Assembly: GCA_950106755.1 (NCBI GenBank)
Contig: OX467090.1
Span: forward strand, 12,771,489 to 12,835,488
Length of the DNA: 64,000 nt
Source of the DNA: Climacium dendroides
Lineage: Eukaryota > Streptophyta > Bryopsida > Hypnales > Climaciaceae
Direction: 5' to 3'
Of this stretch, positions 9,326 to 21,193 are shown in pieces; within the stretch, counting starts at the first letter, position 1, and every line of letters begins with the position of its first letter. A program made the translations under genes and the position numbers. The notes below the pieces were generated by a model, which did no database searches, was not told the DNA's origin, and worked only from the letters and a program-made list of their open reading frames with translations.

Positions 9326-10744
9326 TATCGTGATGTGGGTCGTCTACTATTTGAATTAGACATCTTGTTAGTTGAAAAATTAGTTGTTAGTATTGTATGT
9401 TGTGAATTGCTAGTCGTGTGGTATGTAAGTGTTAGGAGCCTTAGTCTTGACTATGTTGTTGCCGGTTGATAACCGGTTGTTAGTAGTTGATACTAGGGTA
9501 GTGGAGTTAGGGTTAGGGTTAGCCGGCAGCTAGCCGCCGGGGTTTGTGGTGGCTACTAGTGGCAAAGGCTGGTCCTTTGCTCTCTCTCTTTTTTTCTTGT
9601 CTCTTGGAGGGTTGGAGGAGGTGGAGGTACTTGAGTGAGTGAGTTGTGTTGTTGTTATGAGAGGTTTATTTGAAGTAAAGTATTGATTTGGGGAGCTTTT
9701 GTGTAACATTTTGCAAGAATATTAGTTGAGTGCTATATTTTGGATTTGGGTTTTTGAAGAGTTGATACATAAGTGTGCCAAGTTTCAAATCTAGATCTAC
9801 TATGGAGAAAAAGTTATGAGGCGTTGAAGTGGAGGTGTTTGGATTTTAAGGCAACCAAGGAGGGTATATGGAGGAGCGTCATTCTTATTGGATTTTTGTG
9901 ATATGAACGTGAAACTTGGAGGGTACTCTTCTTATCTTATCTTCTACTTTGTGCCAAAATTTTAGCTTCAATGGACTTAAGATCAAAGAGTTATGTACAA
10001 AATACAACCGGGGTGTAGAGGCAGTGAAGGTTTAGAAAGTCAGTATTGAGGTAATGTCCACTAAAGTTGGACAGTATCTTAGATTGAGTTGAAAGTTGGT
10101 ATAGAAGTATTTAAGTAGTTGATCTACAATGTGGCAAAGTTACAAGTCATTTGGAACTACTGTCCAATAGTTATGTTAGATCAAAGTTAGGTATGAGAGT
10201 TTAGGGAAATTTGATAAGGGTTAGGAAGTCAGTATTGGGGTAATGTCCACCAAAGTTGGACAGTATCTTAGATTGAGTTGAAAGTTGGTATAAGAGTATT
10301 TAAGTAGTTGATCTACAATGTGGCAAAGTTTCAAGTCATTTGGAACTACTGTTCAATAGTTATGGTAGATCAAAGTTAGGTATGAGAGTTTAGGGAAATT
10401 TGACAAGGGTTAGGAAGTCAGTATTGGGGTAATGTCCACCAAAGTTGGACAGTATCTTGGATTGAGTTGAAATTTGGTTTGAGAGTATTTAAGTAACTGA
10501 TCTATAATGTGACAAAGTTTCAAGTCATTTGGAATTACTGTCCAATAGTTATGCTAAATCAAAGCTAAATATGACAATTTCTAGGTTATTGAAGGATTAA
10601 TAGGATAGGGATTTGGGAATATAGGGACCTTGAAGGTAGGATTATGATCATTTAGGGTGTTTAGGGAGATTATTGATGTATACAAAGCACTTTCACAGCA
10701 AAAGCTCAATGCTATTCCGAACCTAATCACAAAACCTTGTGACA
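9326..10744 (+). repeat. 3' LTR of the gypsy element
   Basis: Same length (1419 bp) and sequence as the 5' LTR apart from its second base, so it begins TATCG rather than TGTCG. Contains the same three 189-bp tandem units. The right edge ...GACA is followed by CCGGAG, matching the CCGG before the 5' LTR. Confidence 0.96.
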
Positions 10745-12566
10745 CCGGAGCACTTTCTGCCTCCCAAAATTCATAGTAATTTCAATTCAAGCAATAAAAT
10801 TACCAAAGATTTTGCAATCCTCTTCATTCTTATCAATGCAACTGTGAAAATATTTGTTTTACTTAAGACTATTCTAGATCATGTCTAAAATTGCTTATTT
10901 GATCGGTTATAAGTGCCTTCACCTTAGCTTATTTTATAGAGCTAGAAGGTTGAATTTTATATTCTTAGATGTATGAGGAAAAATTCATAGAATAATAATC
11001 TACTCCCTTTGAAGATGAGTTTTGAATTAATTTTAGGCCCATGTGAACACATTACTAAGGTCTGCTTTAGACTTCGGTGGAAAAGTGCATTGGTCAAGAA
11101 TTGTAGGAAAATGGAGCAATATGATTGCAGCAAGTTTCATTCTTCACTGGATTGGGTTTACACTACGGCCAAGACTTGTCCGGTAGAGAACTTTAAGCAT
11201 GGATTAAAAAATGACATGGCTACTTGTGTCGCAACACTTTTTGTAAAAGGAGTTCTCCGTAGGTCAAGTTCTTGTTTGTCCTCACCCCCTTAGACAAGAA
11301 ACTTGGCCTCTAGAGAACTCCAACTTCATTAAATTATTAATCCTACGACAACAATAAGACTCACTTCTGCTTTGCTAATTCGTGTGTTAATTTCTCTTGG
11401 CAATGCACCTTAGATTCAAAAAATTTGAGCAACTTGTCTCTTTCCTTTGCAAAGACTCTCAACATATCTTAAGAGTCTGCATTTGTCATCTTCTACAAAT
11501 TCTAGCAACTCCCCCACTGTTCAAAATCTAGGGCAAGTATTTGAGGCAAGATGGTGCAGATAGATTGAACCATTAGTGTACAAATCAACGTTTGTTGCTC
11601 CATGATCATATAATATTGGAAACTCCAATTTTGGTGTTTGTTTGTCTAACATGCAACTACGGTTAATGAGGTGTATATTTTGCATTCAGAGTAACAAACA
11701 ACTTATACCTACCATTTTTTGTCATTCTAAATTTAAGCTATTCTAAAATGTTAGAATTACAACAATAGATTCAAATGGAACATTGTACAATGAATGCCAG
11801 GAGCATTGCATAAAAGCACCATATTAAAGTAGAGTTGTATATTACACATTCTTTTTCACATCTAGAAGTGTCACACTAAAAGCACCGCACCAAAAAAGAC
11901 CATGAGAATTCACTCATAAAAGAATTCAAATGTGGTGCCAAATCTTTGACAACTATTTCAAAACTAAGATGTGGCTCTAAAAAGACATGTGAAAGGGAAA
12001 GTTGATGAGTTGGGAGTCTAAATTTGAAATTGTCCAATTACAAGATTTGCAAGATTTCATATGATTTCAACCGTTCCAAGTTTTTTTAGTTAGCCCACCT
12101 AATATTAAGAGTTGATTTTGCTCAAAGGGAAGAGGCCTTCTAGAGGCATGATTTTGCTCCTAATGTGTGCCAATCTTTAGAAGAGTCCATCATCAACAAT
12201 GGTGAGTTCACTCTTCCTAGTCTCCTTGACATACTTCTTTGCAATTGTTTGTTGTTCATAGAAGCTTCCATACAACATTCTCTTAATTCCCTATTTTAAC
12301 TATTGCACAATTCTTGAAGAATTTTGATTTTATGTCATGAGTGTATATATGTATGACATATGGATGATCAACTACTTGTTAGGGACCAAATTAATGTGGA
12401 AAACTTTTCTTACAATGTATTATAATATGAATGCAAATATTAACTGAAAATAGTACTAGAAATGCTATTATATAGACAAGTGATTGCTCAAATTGGTAAC
12501 TCACAATGTGACATTAAATGACTTCATAGACATCAAAGAGAAGTATTTGTATCAATCATCTCCCAC
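10745..12566. other. AT-rich spacer, no gene seen
   Basis: Low-complexity AT-rich DNA with scattered stops in all frames. A 94-codon frame at 11009-11293 has no domain, no repeat and no exon-like context, so I do not call it. Confidence 0.6.
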
Positions 12567-12574
12567 GGCCAAAG

Positions 12575-13125
12575 CTTGGGGGGGTCACTTAGAATGTCCA
12601 TTAAAAACCACGTGCGAACAAAACTTTGGACCTCTATATACTTTTTGAATTTTAAATAAAATGAAATGAAAAAATATGAATAGATTTTTCTACTTTGAAA
12701 GTTTATGTTTTAAATTATTGATATTTTTATTTATTAATAATAATTAGTTACAATTTTTGAAGTAAAAAGATACAATGTAGAATTGAAAAATAACTTTCAC
12801 ACTCCTATATTATATAAGAAAAAATTGTCTAAAAAATGAACAAAAAATTCTAAAAATAACTTCCTATTGAAAGCTAATTTTGAGTTGAATATTGATGCAA
12901 TGGCCATCTAAATGTGTTCTTTAAAAATATTTGAGTTAAAAAAACATGCCATTTTAGTGCATTTTTAACCTTTTTTAGAAATCATTCCATATTTTATTTG
13001 AGTTTGAAATTTTGGGAGTAGAATCCTATAGTTATTAGTAAACAATGCTCGTTAAAATTATAGTTTATTAGAAATCACTTGTTCGCACATGGTTTGTTGT
13101 AGTAGAACTAAGTGCACCCCCCGAG
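12575..13125. mobile_element. hAT-like MITE with 8-bp target duplication
   Basis: GGCCAAAG occurs immediately outside both ends (12567-12574 and 13126-13133). The ends are imperfect inverted repeats: CTTGGGGGGGTCACTTAG on the left, CTCGGGGGGTGCACTTAG on the right read in reverse complement, followed on both sides by ACCACGTGCGAACAA or ACCATGTGCGAACAA. Length is 551 bp with an AT-rich, non-coding core. An 8-bp duplication is typical of hAT elements. It is non-autonomous. Confidence 0.75.
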
Positions 13126-13133
13126 GGCCAAAG

Positions 13134-15887
13134 AATTGAGAGTGCACCTTGTTCCAACAACAAATGAGCATTATATGTACATCATGGAAATCTGTAGCAA
13201 AATAATCGAGTAGTAGTGTAAAATAGTCAACAAGGTAGGGAGGTGGTTGAGTCTATTTGCAATGCTTTTAAAAGGGTAGAATCAACAACAACTAATTATT
13301 ATGAAAAATATGAAACCCAAAAAAGGCCATTTGACTTTTGGCTATGGTGCAAATACACAAGAATAAAAAAATAAAAAGTAAGTTTTAAAAAAAATTGAAA
13401 TTGCCAATCTGATGTAGTACTAGTGGTGTCCTTGTCAGATTTTGAAATTTATTTATTTCTTTATAAATATTTATTTCTATAATAGCATTGCTACCATGCA
13501 AATTGGCAACCTTTTCTAAGGTTCAAATTTTTTGTAATGGCTTACAACCAAAACAACATATATTGCTATAAAGAAAGTAGAGACCTTGTTGGTTTCTTCA
13601 TTGGTTACCTCCTAGTTAAGCAACAACACATGAAGGCCCATCTACTTGATTATGTAGAGGATTTTGAATACTAATTTAATACAAGTTGATCTATCTTGGT
13701 ACTAATTTAGTTTTATGGTGGAAATTTAGTTGACAATTAGTACTCATGTTGACATTTAGTGTTAAGGTTTGTATTAGTATTGCAAACACAAAATTTCATT
13801 ATTAATACAATGCTTTGAAAATTTGCAATAAATACTTGTCATTCAAAAAAATTCTATTTGTTTGAAATTCATGATTTTCAATAGCTATTCCTACAAAAAT
13901 GTTTTTTCTTCAAAAAATCCTTCCAAGTATACTAAATTGCTTATTTTGAAATTCTAGGTGTTTTCACCCAATAATACAAGAATGTCTTTAGTACACTCCA
14001 AACAAACTTTTAACTTTTTAGTGGTTTATAATTAGAGCTTCAAATTTTCTATCTTTAAGAACACATTCCAAAGTAATTTGAATAGGTACAAGAAAACTCA
14101 AATTTAGACATTTGACAATGAAATTAAATTGCTTTAAAAGCTAATTAAAAGACCAAATTTTTTTGAGGTCTTGGCCAATTGCACTCTAAAATATCCAAGA
14201 TATTCATTTCCCTTGTTTTTTTGACATGCCAACGTTACAAACTTATAACTATCCAAAGGCTTTGTATTTTGCTTCCAATTCTTGTGTCTTCTAATTGTAA
14301 GCTCAAAATCTCTAAATTCATTGACATAATTGGTAGGAAACATTTCTAGGAACATACTTCTAAAACTATTGTTGTAGTTTATTTTTTTGGCAAATATTAT
14401 ACAATTGTAATTTCATTGTTGAGCATATTTAGAAGGGAAAATGAGGCATCCCCTTGGAGTCAAAGCTTGGGGGAGATTACTTTGGTTTTTTAGAAAACTA
14501 CGTGAGTTAAAAGATAGGGTCCATTTGATTCAAAGGAAATAAATTTAATATAATATGTAGGGCTACTATAGGGTCCATGAAATGCTAAATATTGTATCAT
14601 ATATAAATTAGACTATTTAAAAATATCATATAGTAGGAAGTTCTATTAATTTATTAATAAGATAGCATGGATAAAGGGGGATTGTGTAAATTTTTATTAA
14701 TACGATGAGTGTAGATGTAGACTATTTTCATATAAATGATAAAATGTATACAAGGAAGTAAATCCAAGATTTTTTTCTAGCAATTTGTTGTTGCTATTAG
14801 GTAATTCTAGCTTGTTTAGATAAATCCTTCCTTAAATGCACCAACAAAGTGAAGACATGTAAGAATCTATTGTGAAAAAAAAATGTTGAATAAATCTACA
14901 ATGGAGGTTGTATAAAGGGGATTTACGTTTACTTGAAAGCCCCATTAAGATTTTTTTTTAGGATTTAGGTTACTCCCATGGAATTGGGGTTAGTTCAAAC
15001 TTTAAACCTGTTGTCTTTGCCTTTTTGCTCCTTTGCATCGTGAACAAGGTTTCCTACAATTTTTTCAATTTTCAATACAATTTTGAGATTAGGGTTGTAG
15101 GGTGATCACTTAGGGCTGGAGTTTTGTATATGCCTTAGGATTTTTGGGTTGCATACACTTGGGTTTAGGGTTCATAATTGTTCTTAGGTTTTTGCTCTTG
15201 CTTGGCATTGATGCTTTGCTAGTATTGCATATAGCAAGATGCAAATTGGTTGATAAGGTCTCATTTGTAGGCAATTGCAGCCCCGCTAGTACAAAGTCAC
15301 AAACAACATGAGCTTATGTACTAGTCTCACTATCCTGTACCAATCCTATAGAGTCAAATGAATGCTTACAACTAGGATTTTATAGTTTGCCTTGCCTTTC
15401 TACCAATTGCTAGTGATTCTGTAAAGAGTGGCGGTTTAGAATTTGGCAACTTGGCTGCCACCAATCATAGGGGCTTTTTCATTTTTGTCACTCTCCTATT
15501 ACAACGACCTCTCTGTCATCTTCTTGGGAGATCAACGTAAAGAGACTTGCCTACAATACACACTACCTATAAGATTTTTTGTTTGTAAACATCTCGTTAA
15601 ACATTATGGATTGTTGTATCTAAGATAGGTATGTTGTTATGAATATAAAATGTGTTATACTAGGGTTTTAATGTAAGTTATCATATAACTAATAAAAAAT
15701 TTAGTTTTGGGATTTAGATGCTCATTGTTAATTAATGTTGAATAAAATTTGTTGAACATTTATAATATTGTTAGCATTAGGGGGAAAAATGTGATGAATT
15801 GGCATGTAGTTAGTTTGTTGTGTATATGTGTTGGTTGTTTTGTTATGATTATCAAGGTGTAAATTATGGGTGGTCACTTCACTTGAA
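13134..15887. other. AT-rich spacer with a related MITE end near 14470
   Basis: No gene recognised. At about 14461-14513 the string CAAAGCTTGGGGGAGATTACTTTGG, then ACTACGTGAG, resembles the left end of the MITE at 12575, but no matching right end was found. Small frames at 14134-14355 and 15443-15628 look accidental. Confidence 0.5.
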
Positions 15888-15895
15888 GATAAAGA

Positions 15896-16048
15896 CATGG
15901 TTGTCATACTTGACAAGTTACTATTCATTTTTCGTCCTATAGGACGAGTTACTATTCATCAAATGTACTTGAGAGGTACATTTGATGAATAGTAACTCGT
16001 CCTACAAGACAAGAAATGAATAGTAACTTGTCCAATATGACAACCATG
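15896..16048. mobile_element. Small foldback element (MITE), near-perfect palindrome
   Basis: The left arm from CATGGTTGTCATA (15896) pairs with the right arm ending TATGACAACCATG (16048). The arms are about 73 bp with a very short centre near 15970. TTACTATTCAT occurs twice per arm. The direct repeat GATAAAGACA is at 15888-15897 and 16049-16058, so a target duplication of 8-10 bp is likely; the exact split depends on whether the shared CA belongs to the element. No coding capacity. Confidence 0.8.
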
Positions 16049-16818
16049 GATAAAGACAATGGCAAAATGATGAAGCTGTATAGGTGGTCTATCTTAGGGA
16101 GGACATGGACTATTGCAAATTGGTCAACATTTGAGCTATACGAGCAATATCAAAGATGTAGCATGACCTTGTAGACATGTGGGTATGATGTTGCTTGTAT
16201 ATATACTTGTAAATGTTTAGAATCAATTTTTTTATGCTAGTATTTTTTGAATGCCAATTTTTCATATTGTTCATGTTATACTATTGGTATTGTTTTGTAT
16301 TTTTTAATAGTTGTAGCATCATAATCATGTTTGATGCTTCTATGATGTTGGTTACTCTTCTCTATAATAGGTTGTTTAGAATACATGGCATAGAATTTAC
16401 AAATATCCAAAACTAGGAGGTTGAATTGCACATTCTTATATGCTATTATTTAAAATTGTTTCATAGTTCTAATATAAAAATATAAAAATATAATATAAAT
16501 ATAAAACATTGTTTTTATGGTGCATAATGTATATATGTATGAAAAAATTGGACAATTAATTTTTTTTATGTAAAATAGCCCAACAATAGAATTGCATGAA
16601 TGAAATTATAAAATCAATCATAGGATATTAGAAATATGCACTTTGTAGCTTCTTATATAAAAATACAATCATCCTAAATACAATAATGAAGGAAAATAGT
16701 TCCACATCAAATACCCTTTTAACTTAAGCATACACCTTAAATTACAAGGAGTAATCTCTCCAAGGGTCAATGTCTATATTTTAGTGGTCAAACTCTATAA
16801 TCTTTGAAGTGACTATCA

Positions 16819-17051
16819 CGGTTGTCATATCGGACAGAATCTTACTGTTCACGGACAAATTGAGCGAATCAAGGTTGACTGGCTGGCTACAAACTTTGGA
16901 GGCCAATAACTTTTGGAAAAATTATTCAAATTGGACATATGAGATGTTTTTTGGCACTACAATTTTATTGGCCTCCAAAGTTTGCAGCCAGTTAACCTTG
17001 ATTCGCCCGATTCGTCCGTGAATAGTAAGATTCTGTCCGATATGACAATTG
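16819..17051. mobile_element. Second foldback element, related ends
   Basis: The left arm starts CGGTTGTCATATCGGACAGA and contains GGTTGACTGGCTG and TTTGGAGGCCAATAA. The right arm (about 16965-17050) is its reverse complement with a few changes. The arms are about 90 bp and the loop about 55 bp. It shares the terminal GTTGTCATA and the ACTATTCA/ACTGTTCA motif with the element at 15896, only 770 bp away, so the two appear to belong to one superfamily. A target duplication is not clear. Confidence 0.75.
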
Positions 17052-18391
17052 TGCTATAATTTTTTTTTTAAAGTTGGCTATATAGCTTGTCCTTTAGATT
17101 TTACAAATACGTTGACTTTTCTAGAAGAAAATTTCACAACTACATGTGATTGTCTACATTGCAATTTTGAAGTGTCTTTCATCAATCCCAATTAATCCAA
17201 GTGCTTAAAAGTTAAAGCTCTAGAAAGTTCAATTTAGATTTTTTGTATTTGACAAACAAGGGCAAGAATTGAAGTATATGTTGTGACAAAAGTTTGCATT
17301 CACATTGCATAGAATCCAATGACTCATGGCACTCTCAATTTGAATCATTATCAATTATACCTCATACATGTATGAGAAGTAAGTCGCAAAATGGCCATGT
17401 ATTTTATTCATATGGTGTCATTTTTTAGCATAATAAGGCATAGATACTAAAATTAAATCCAAATGAAACATGTTAATTGTTGAAATTTCAATGTAGTGGT
17501 GTATGTCTTATCATATTTTAGTGTGTCATTTGCATTCTAAGAGTCATGTATGGTACCATATATAAGTTTCTCTAAGGATCTTCAAGGGTTAAAGCGCATG
17601 CTCATAAACCAGATATGGCTAAGCCATGAACTGGGCTATCGGGTTTTAAAATTTTGGAAAAACTTTGTGTCTACATTGATTTTGTCATGTAATTTTTTTT
17701 GAATCTATCATCTACCCTAGACTTGTTCTTGTATCCTGCAATTTTTTGTGTTGCAACTTGTCATGATCTTTGATGGATTAACTAATTCATAATGATTATG
17801 TCTTGACCTTTGATGGATGATTGCATTGATAAATGAAATGTGCTCTATCGTACAAATAGAGATTGCTTAAGATAGTGGATTGGTGCACTAGAGTTAGACA
17901 ACTCTACTTGTCCAATAACAAGTGCACTAGAGTGCACTAGCTCCTAGATAAAGATAGGTATGTTGGAACTTAGAGTTGAACATCTCCAAGTGGAAAATCA
18001 AGATTTGGATATCCATACCTTAAATTTGGTCTGTGCCGTTGCTATAGTCAAAATTAAAGTAAAAGTATTTTCTAATTTTTTTATTCATAAAAACTTTGAA
18101 ATTCAATAACTTTTCTACCATGAGTTGGAATGCCACAAAACCAAGCTAGTGCACCCCTCCTTGCCAAGGGCTTTCCAACGGTACTAAGCATGTGACTGGG
18201 GGACAGTCTCGGAGATCTCAACGTAATAAACAAAACAAAACAAAACAAACAAGCATACTAGTAAGATACAAGTTACACTTGGAAGTATTTTAAATGTAAA
18301 CTAGGACTTTACTTTAGTGGATGGTTGTAGATGGAACAAAGAATAGAAAGCAAAAGGTTGAAAAGGAGTCCTAGTCTATATTAATAACTAT
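17052..18391. other. AT-rich spacer
   Basis: No gene. CTTCAAGGGTTAA ending at 17592 looks like the right end of the TTAA-bounded family described at 51-63 kb, but a left partner was not identified. The CAAAACAAAACAAAACAAAC run at about 18231-18250 is simple sequence. Confidence 0.5.
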
Positions 18392-18523
18392 TTGCCTTTT
18401 ACTTTTGATAGTCTTTATTATATAAGAGAGTTTAAAAGCATTCTTGTTAGTAAATATAATTTTAAGTTCTCAGTTGGAGTATATTGTCGGAGGTTTATAA
18501 CACAATTTTTTCTCTTTTGTACA

Positions 18524-18862
18524 ATGACGAAGGCTTGCAAATTGTTCTTCCCATGGATGCGGACGAGGTTGCCCTTCAGTGTGCCTAAACAAGCTTTGTC
18601 ATCTTCAACTAGTGCACAACCAAAGAGTGTGGAATCAAATACTAGGATGAATTTAAGACATGCAGGAATCAACGTTGTAGCATTTTGGACGACGGCTCTT
18701 GCCATATCAATGTATAAAGAGCACCAAAAGGCTGAGACTCAACCTCAATTTGGGGGCACTTTCTCTATCCTTGAGATTCAACCTCAATTTGGGGGCACTT
18801 TCTCTATCCTTGAGATTCAACCTCAATTTGGGGGCACTTTCTCTACCCTCGAAACTGATTAA
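18524..18862 (+). CDS. Uncharacterised small ORF with 13-residue repeats
   Basis: Starting at the ATG at 18524 (an in-frame upstream ATG exists at 18392), the frame gives about 112 residues: a basic, Ser-rich N-terminus, a short hydrophobic stretch (INVVAFWTTALAISMY) that could be a membrane segment, then three copies of a 13-residue block containing QPQFGGTFS. The repeat is a 39-bp tandem array at 18737-18853 with almost no variation. I recognise no family. Lack of drift in the array suggests either recent expansion or chance; whether it is expressed is unknown. Confidence 0.3.
   Translation: MTKACKLFFPWMRTRLPFSVPKQALSSSTSAQPKSVESNTRMNLRHAGINVVAFWTTALAISMYKEHQKAETQPQFGGTFSILEIQPQFGGTFSILEIQPQFGGTFSTLETD
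18737..18853 (+). repeat. 39-bp tandem repeat, three copies
   Basis: CAACCTCAATTTGGGGGCAC recurs at a 39-bp period. Copies 1 and 2 are nearly identical and copy 3 differs at its end. Because 39 is divisible by three the array stays in frame with the ORF at 18524. Confidence 0.9.
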
Positions 18863-20231
18863 GAAAATGGAAAGATGAAGAAATGAAATTTGTGTCGAAG
18901 TGACCGTCTTTGAGACAATAATGAAGTTAAATTGAAGTGGAGAGCTACTAGGTTTAATGATTGTCCACGTGTTGTGAGTGATTACACTCATTGGAAAGAG
19001 TCAACAGAGGTCACTTTAGGTGTCCAATTCTATATTTTCTAGAGACACAGGAGGTTTGCATGAAGTAGCACTGTTTCAAAGTTTTACACATTCCACCAAA
19101 CCACTTGTGGCTAGTTGTATTTGTTTGTTATTGGCAATGAAATCCTATTTCATTTGTTTAATTAAAAATAAATGAATTCACACATTCCCTTTGCTTCATT
19201 TCCATGAATTACTATGCTTTGGGGTGATATAGATGTCAAAGTGGTGTTGAATATCCACAAGCTTGCATTATCAAATCACTTGGTTCCTGATGAGGTTCAA
19301 GATTTTGCCGTTGCTTGGACTAGTATTGACGCAAATCTCCAGGTCATGACCAATCTTTACTTCGCCAAAGACGAAGGCAATTAGCTTTTCTTTGTACCAA
19401 CTTCAATGGAACTCCACTTTGCACCAAAGGTAGTTCAGCGAAACCGTAAGTCAGAGATCTAAGCAACTTTCAAGCACAGGTGTCCAAGTGTATCACAAAT
19501 TGCTCACTTTGGGGTTAAGCATCGCTGTTTTCGTACACCTTCTTCTGGTATATTGATTGAATCCGAGTATTATCCTCCTGTTTTTTCACATGTTGTCAGA
19601 TGCATAGTTTGTCGGGTGCTCTCCAAGAGCAACTTGAGTATGGGTCAGTCCAAGGTTCATAAATTGATTCGACGGAGTGTAAAAAAAGTTTGATGTAGAG
19701 GCCATAGTCACATATAAGTAGGAATGAGTCAGAGCTGATCAGCTTCGAAGGCTGGGTTAGGCTCTCTCTTTAGAATCTCATCGACACTAGCTGCAAGAAT
19801 GTTTTGAATGTTCGACTGTTTCAAGTTTTAATTTCGTTACCCTTACTCATCCAGCCCTCCTTCAGGTATGGACAGATGGCGAGTTTCTCGTCAAAATCAC
19901 GTGGAGTGGACTGAATTCATAGTTGGGGACAGTTGTAGGAATATGTTTTTAATCTACGCATGGTGGTTCCGTTTGTGCAGAGGGCTTGAGGATCACCTGT
20001 GTATTGAAGTTGACATAACCGAGTATGACTTGTCCCAAACATCTTCGAATCGCTTCCATTGCACCGAAGTTCACCCATGGATCGTTACAAAAGAGTCCCA
20101 ACACGGGACTTTCAGCGAGTCGAGGAAGCGGAAGTGGCTTCTGGAGCACCTGCATCGAGTAGTCCTAGCAACCTGCACCGAGTAGTTCTAGCAGTAGTAA
20201 AGTCGACTTTCTGAAGATTTCTTTACGGAGT
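18863..20231 (+). other. Gene-like debris: short open stretches separated by stops
   Basis: Base composition is less AT-rich than the flanks. A frame of about 58 codons begins with ATG at about 19211 (MLWGDIDVKV...) and stops near 19384. Further open stretches follow at about 19390-19690 and 19868-20185 (105 codons). None has a domain I recognise and no convincing splice chain joins them. The region reads like an old, degraded protein-coding locus. Confidence 0.35.
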
Positions 20232-20696
20232 GTGCATCGAGTTCACGATCTCCTGCGAAGCCAAAAGCAAATCCTCAACGAATTTCAATGCTGGGATCTG
20301 TCCACGAAGCTCTCCCGAGCGGCCCTCAACATCGAGCATCTGGTTCATGTCTCGGAGCTTGATAATGAACCCTTCGATTTAGCCTTGAAGAACTTTTTCC
20401 GAATCACAGAGAATGCCAAGAGACTGGTTGAAAGCTGTCGCAATGCCAACTGGTGCCAGGCAGCTGCGTTGCAGATCAACAACGAAGAAGCATTCCGTGA
20501 AATTTTGGTGGACACAGGGTTGTGCTATGACGAAATCTTTGAGGAAGTCCGAGGAAAATCGAGCTTTGAGATTGAGGACCTCCAACAATTTTCCGCAAAC
20601 TCAATGCTCGGTGGAGTAAATACCCGTAAAAAAAATCTCTCCTTTATTCTCTCTTTATTTCCAAGTAAGGTAGCTACTCAAACTTCCCAAGGGTAG
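20232..20696 (+). pseudogene. Helical fragment, possibly N-terminal region of a plant MLKL-type kinase
   Basis: A 154-codon frame. Residues 1-120 are predicted helical with the spacing of charged and hydrophobic residues seen in the helical bundle (DUF1221-type) that precedes the kinase domain of plant MLKL-like proteins, including a W-C-Q-A-A-A-L segment at the point where those proteins have a conserved W-x-x-A. No kinase glycine loop or catalytic loop follows; the frame runs into low-complexity sequence and stops. This is a similarity judged by eye. It may be a truncated pseudogene or an exon of an unrelated gene. Confidence 0.3.
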
Positions 20697-21193
20697 CTTC
20701 TATTTCTTCTTTGGTACAAAACTATAGGACATAGTGAAAACATGTCATTTACTTTTCAAAAATTGAAGTCCAAAATGAACTCCACCACAAATCGGCAAAT
20801 GCAGATCTAATTGGAATTACAAAGGTAATATGACTGCCGGTACAAGAGTTATTTTACAAAAGGTATCGTTTTTTTCAATGTTAACATGTCATTTTCGTAA
20901 AATTCATACCGACATTCTTCAGAAAAATCCACTTTTCTGTAATATTTTTGAAATTCTTTGAGCGCATTTTAATCGGACTGAAAAATAATTCAGAACTCAC
21001 AACAATTTCAAATTTGGTTTCAAAACTTCGAAATTTTCACAGCGCATAGATAACGCACTTGTGATAATATCTGCCAAAATTTACCTCGGAGAGAAATTGG
21101 TGGGGATGCATAACAGACCAATTGAATGATGTACAAAATTCCACAGATGCCAGAGGCAATGGGTCTTGGCAACGGGTTGACGGGAGCAGAAAG
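20697..21193. other. Spacer and likely 3' UTR of the minus-strand G-patch gene
   Basis: AT-rich, no open frame of note. The part next to 21194 should hold the 3' untranslated region of the minus-strand gene; I cannot place its polyadenylation site. Confidence 0.5.

Larger units (their letters stand above)
1906..10744 (+). mobile_element. Complete Ty3/gypsy LTR retrotransposon, coding region broken
   Basis: An 8839-bp element bounded by two 1419-bp LTRs that start at 1906 and 9326 and end at 3324 and 10744. The ends form the short inverted repeat TGTC...GACA. CCGG occurs immediately outside both ends (1902-1905 and 10745-10748), so a 4-bp target duplication within a TCCGGA site is likely. Order inside: gag with zinc knuckle, aspartic protease, reverse transcriptase, RNase H, integrase. 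RNase H before integrase is the Ty3/gypsy (Metaviridae-type) order. The pol region has two frameshifts and an in-frame stop, and pol is out of frame with gag, so this copy should not make a full polyprotein. The near-identical LTRs indicate a very recent insertion. Confidence 0.95.

Noticed and set aside
16485..16510. AT-rich ATATAAAA run as a gene promoter
   Set aside because: No gene follows and such runs are frequent in this spacer.
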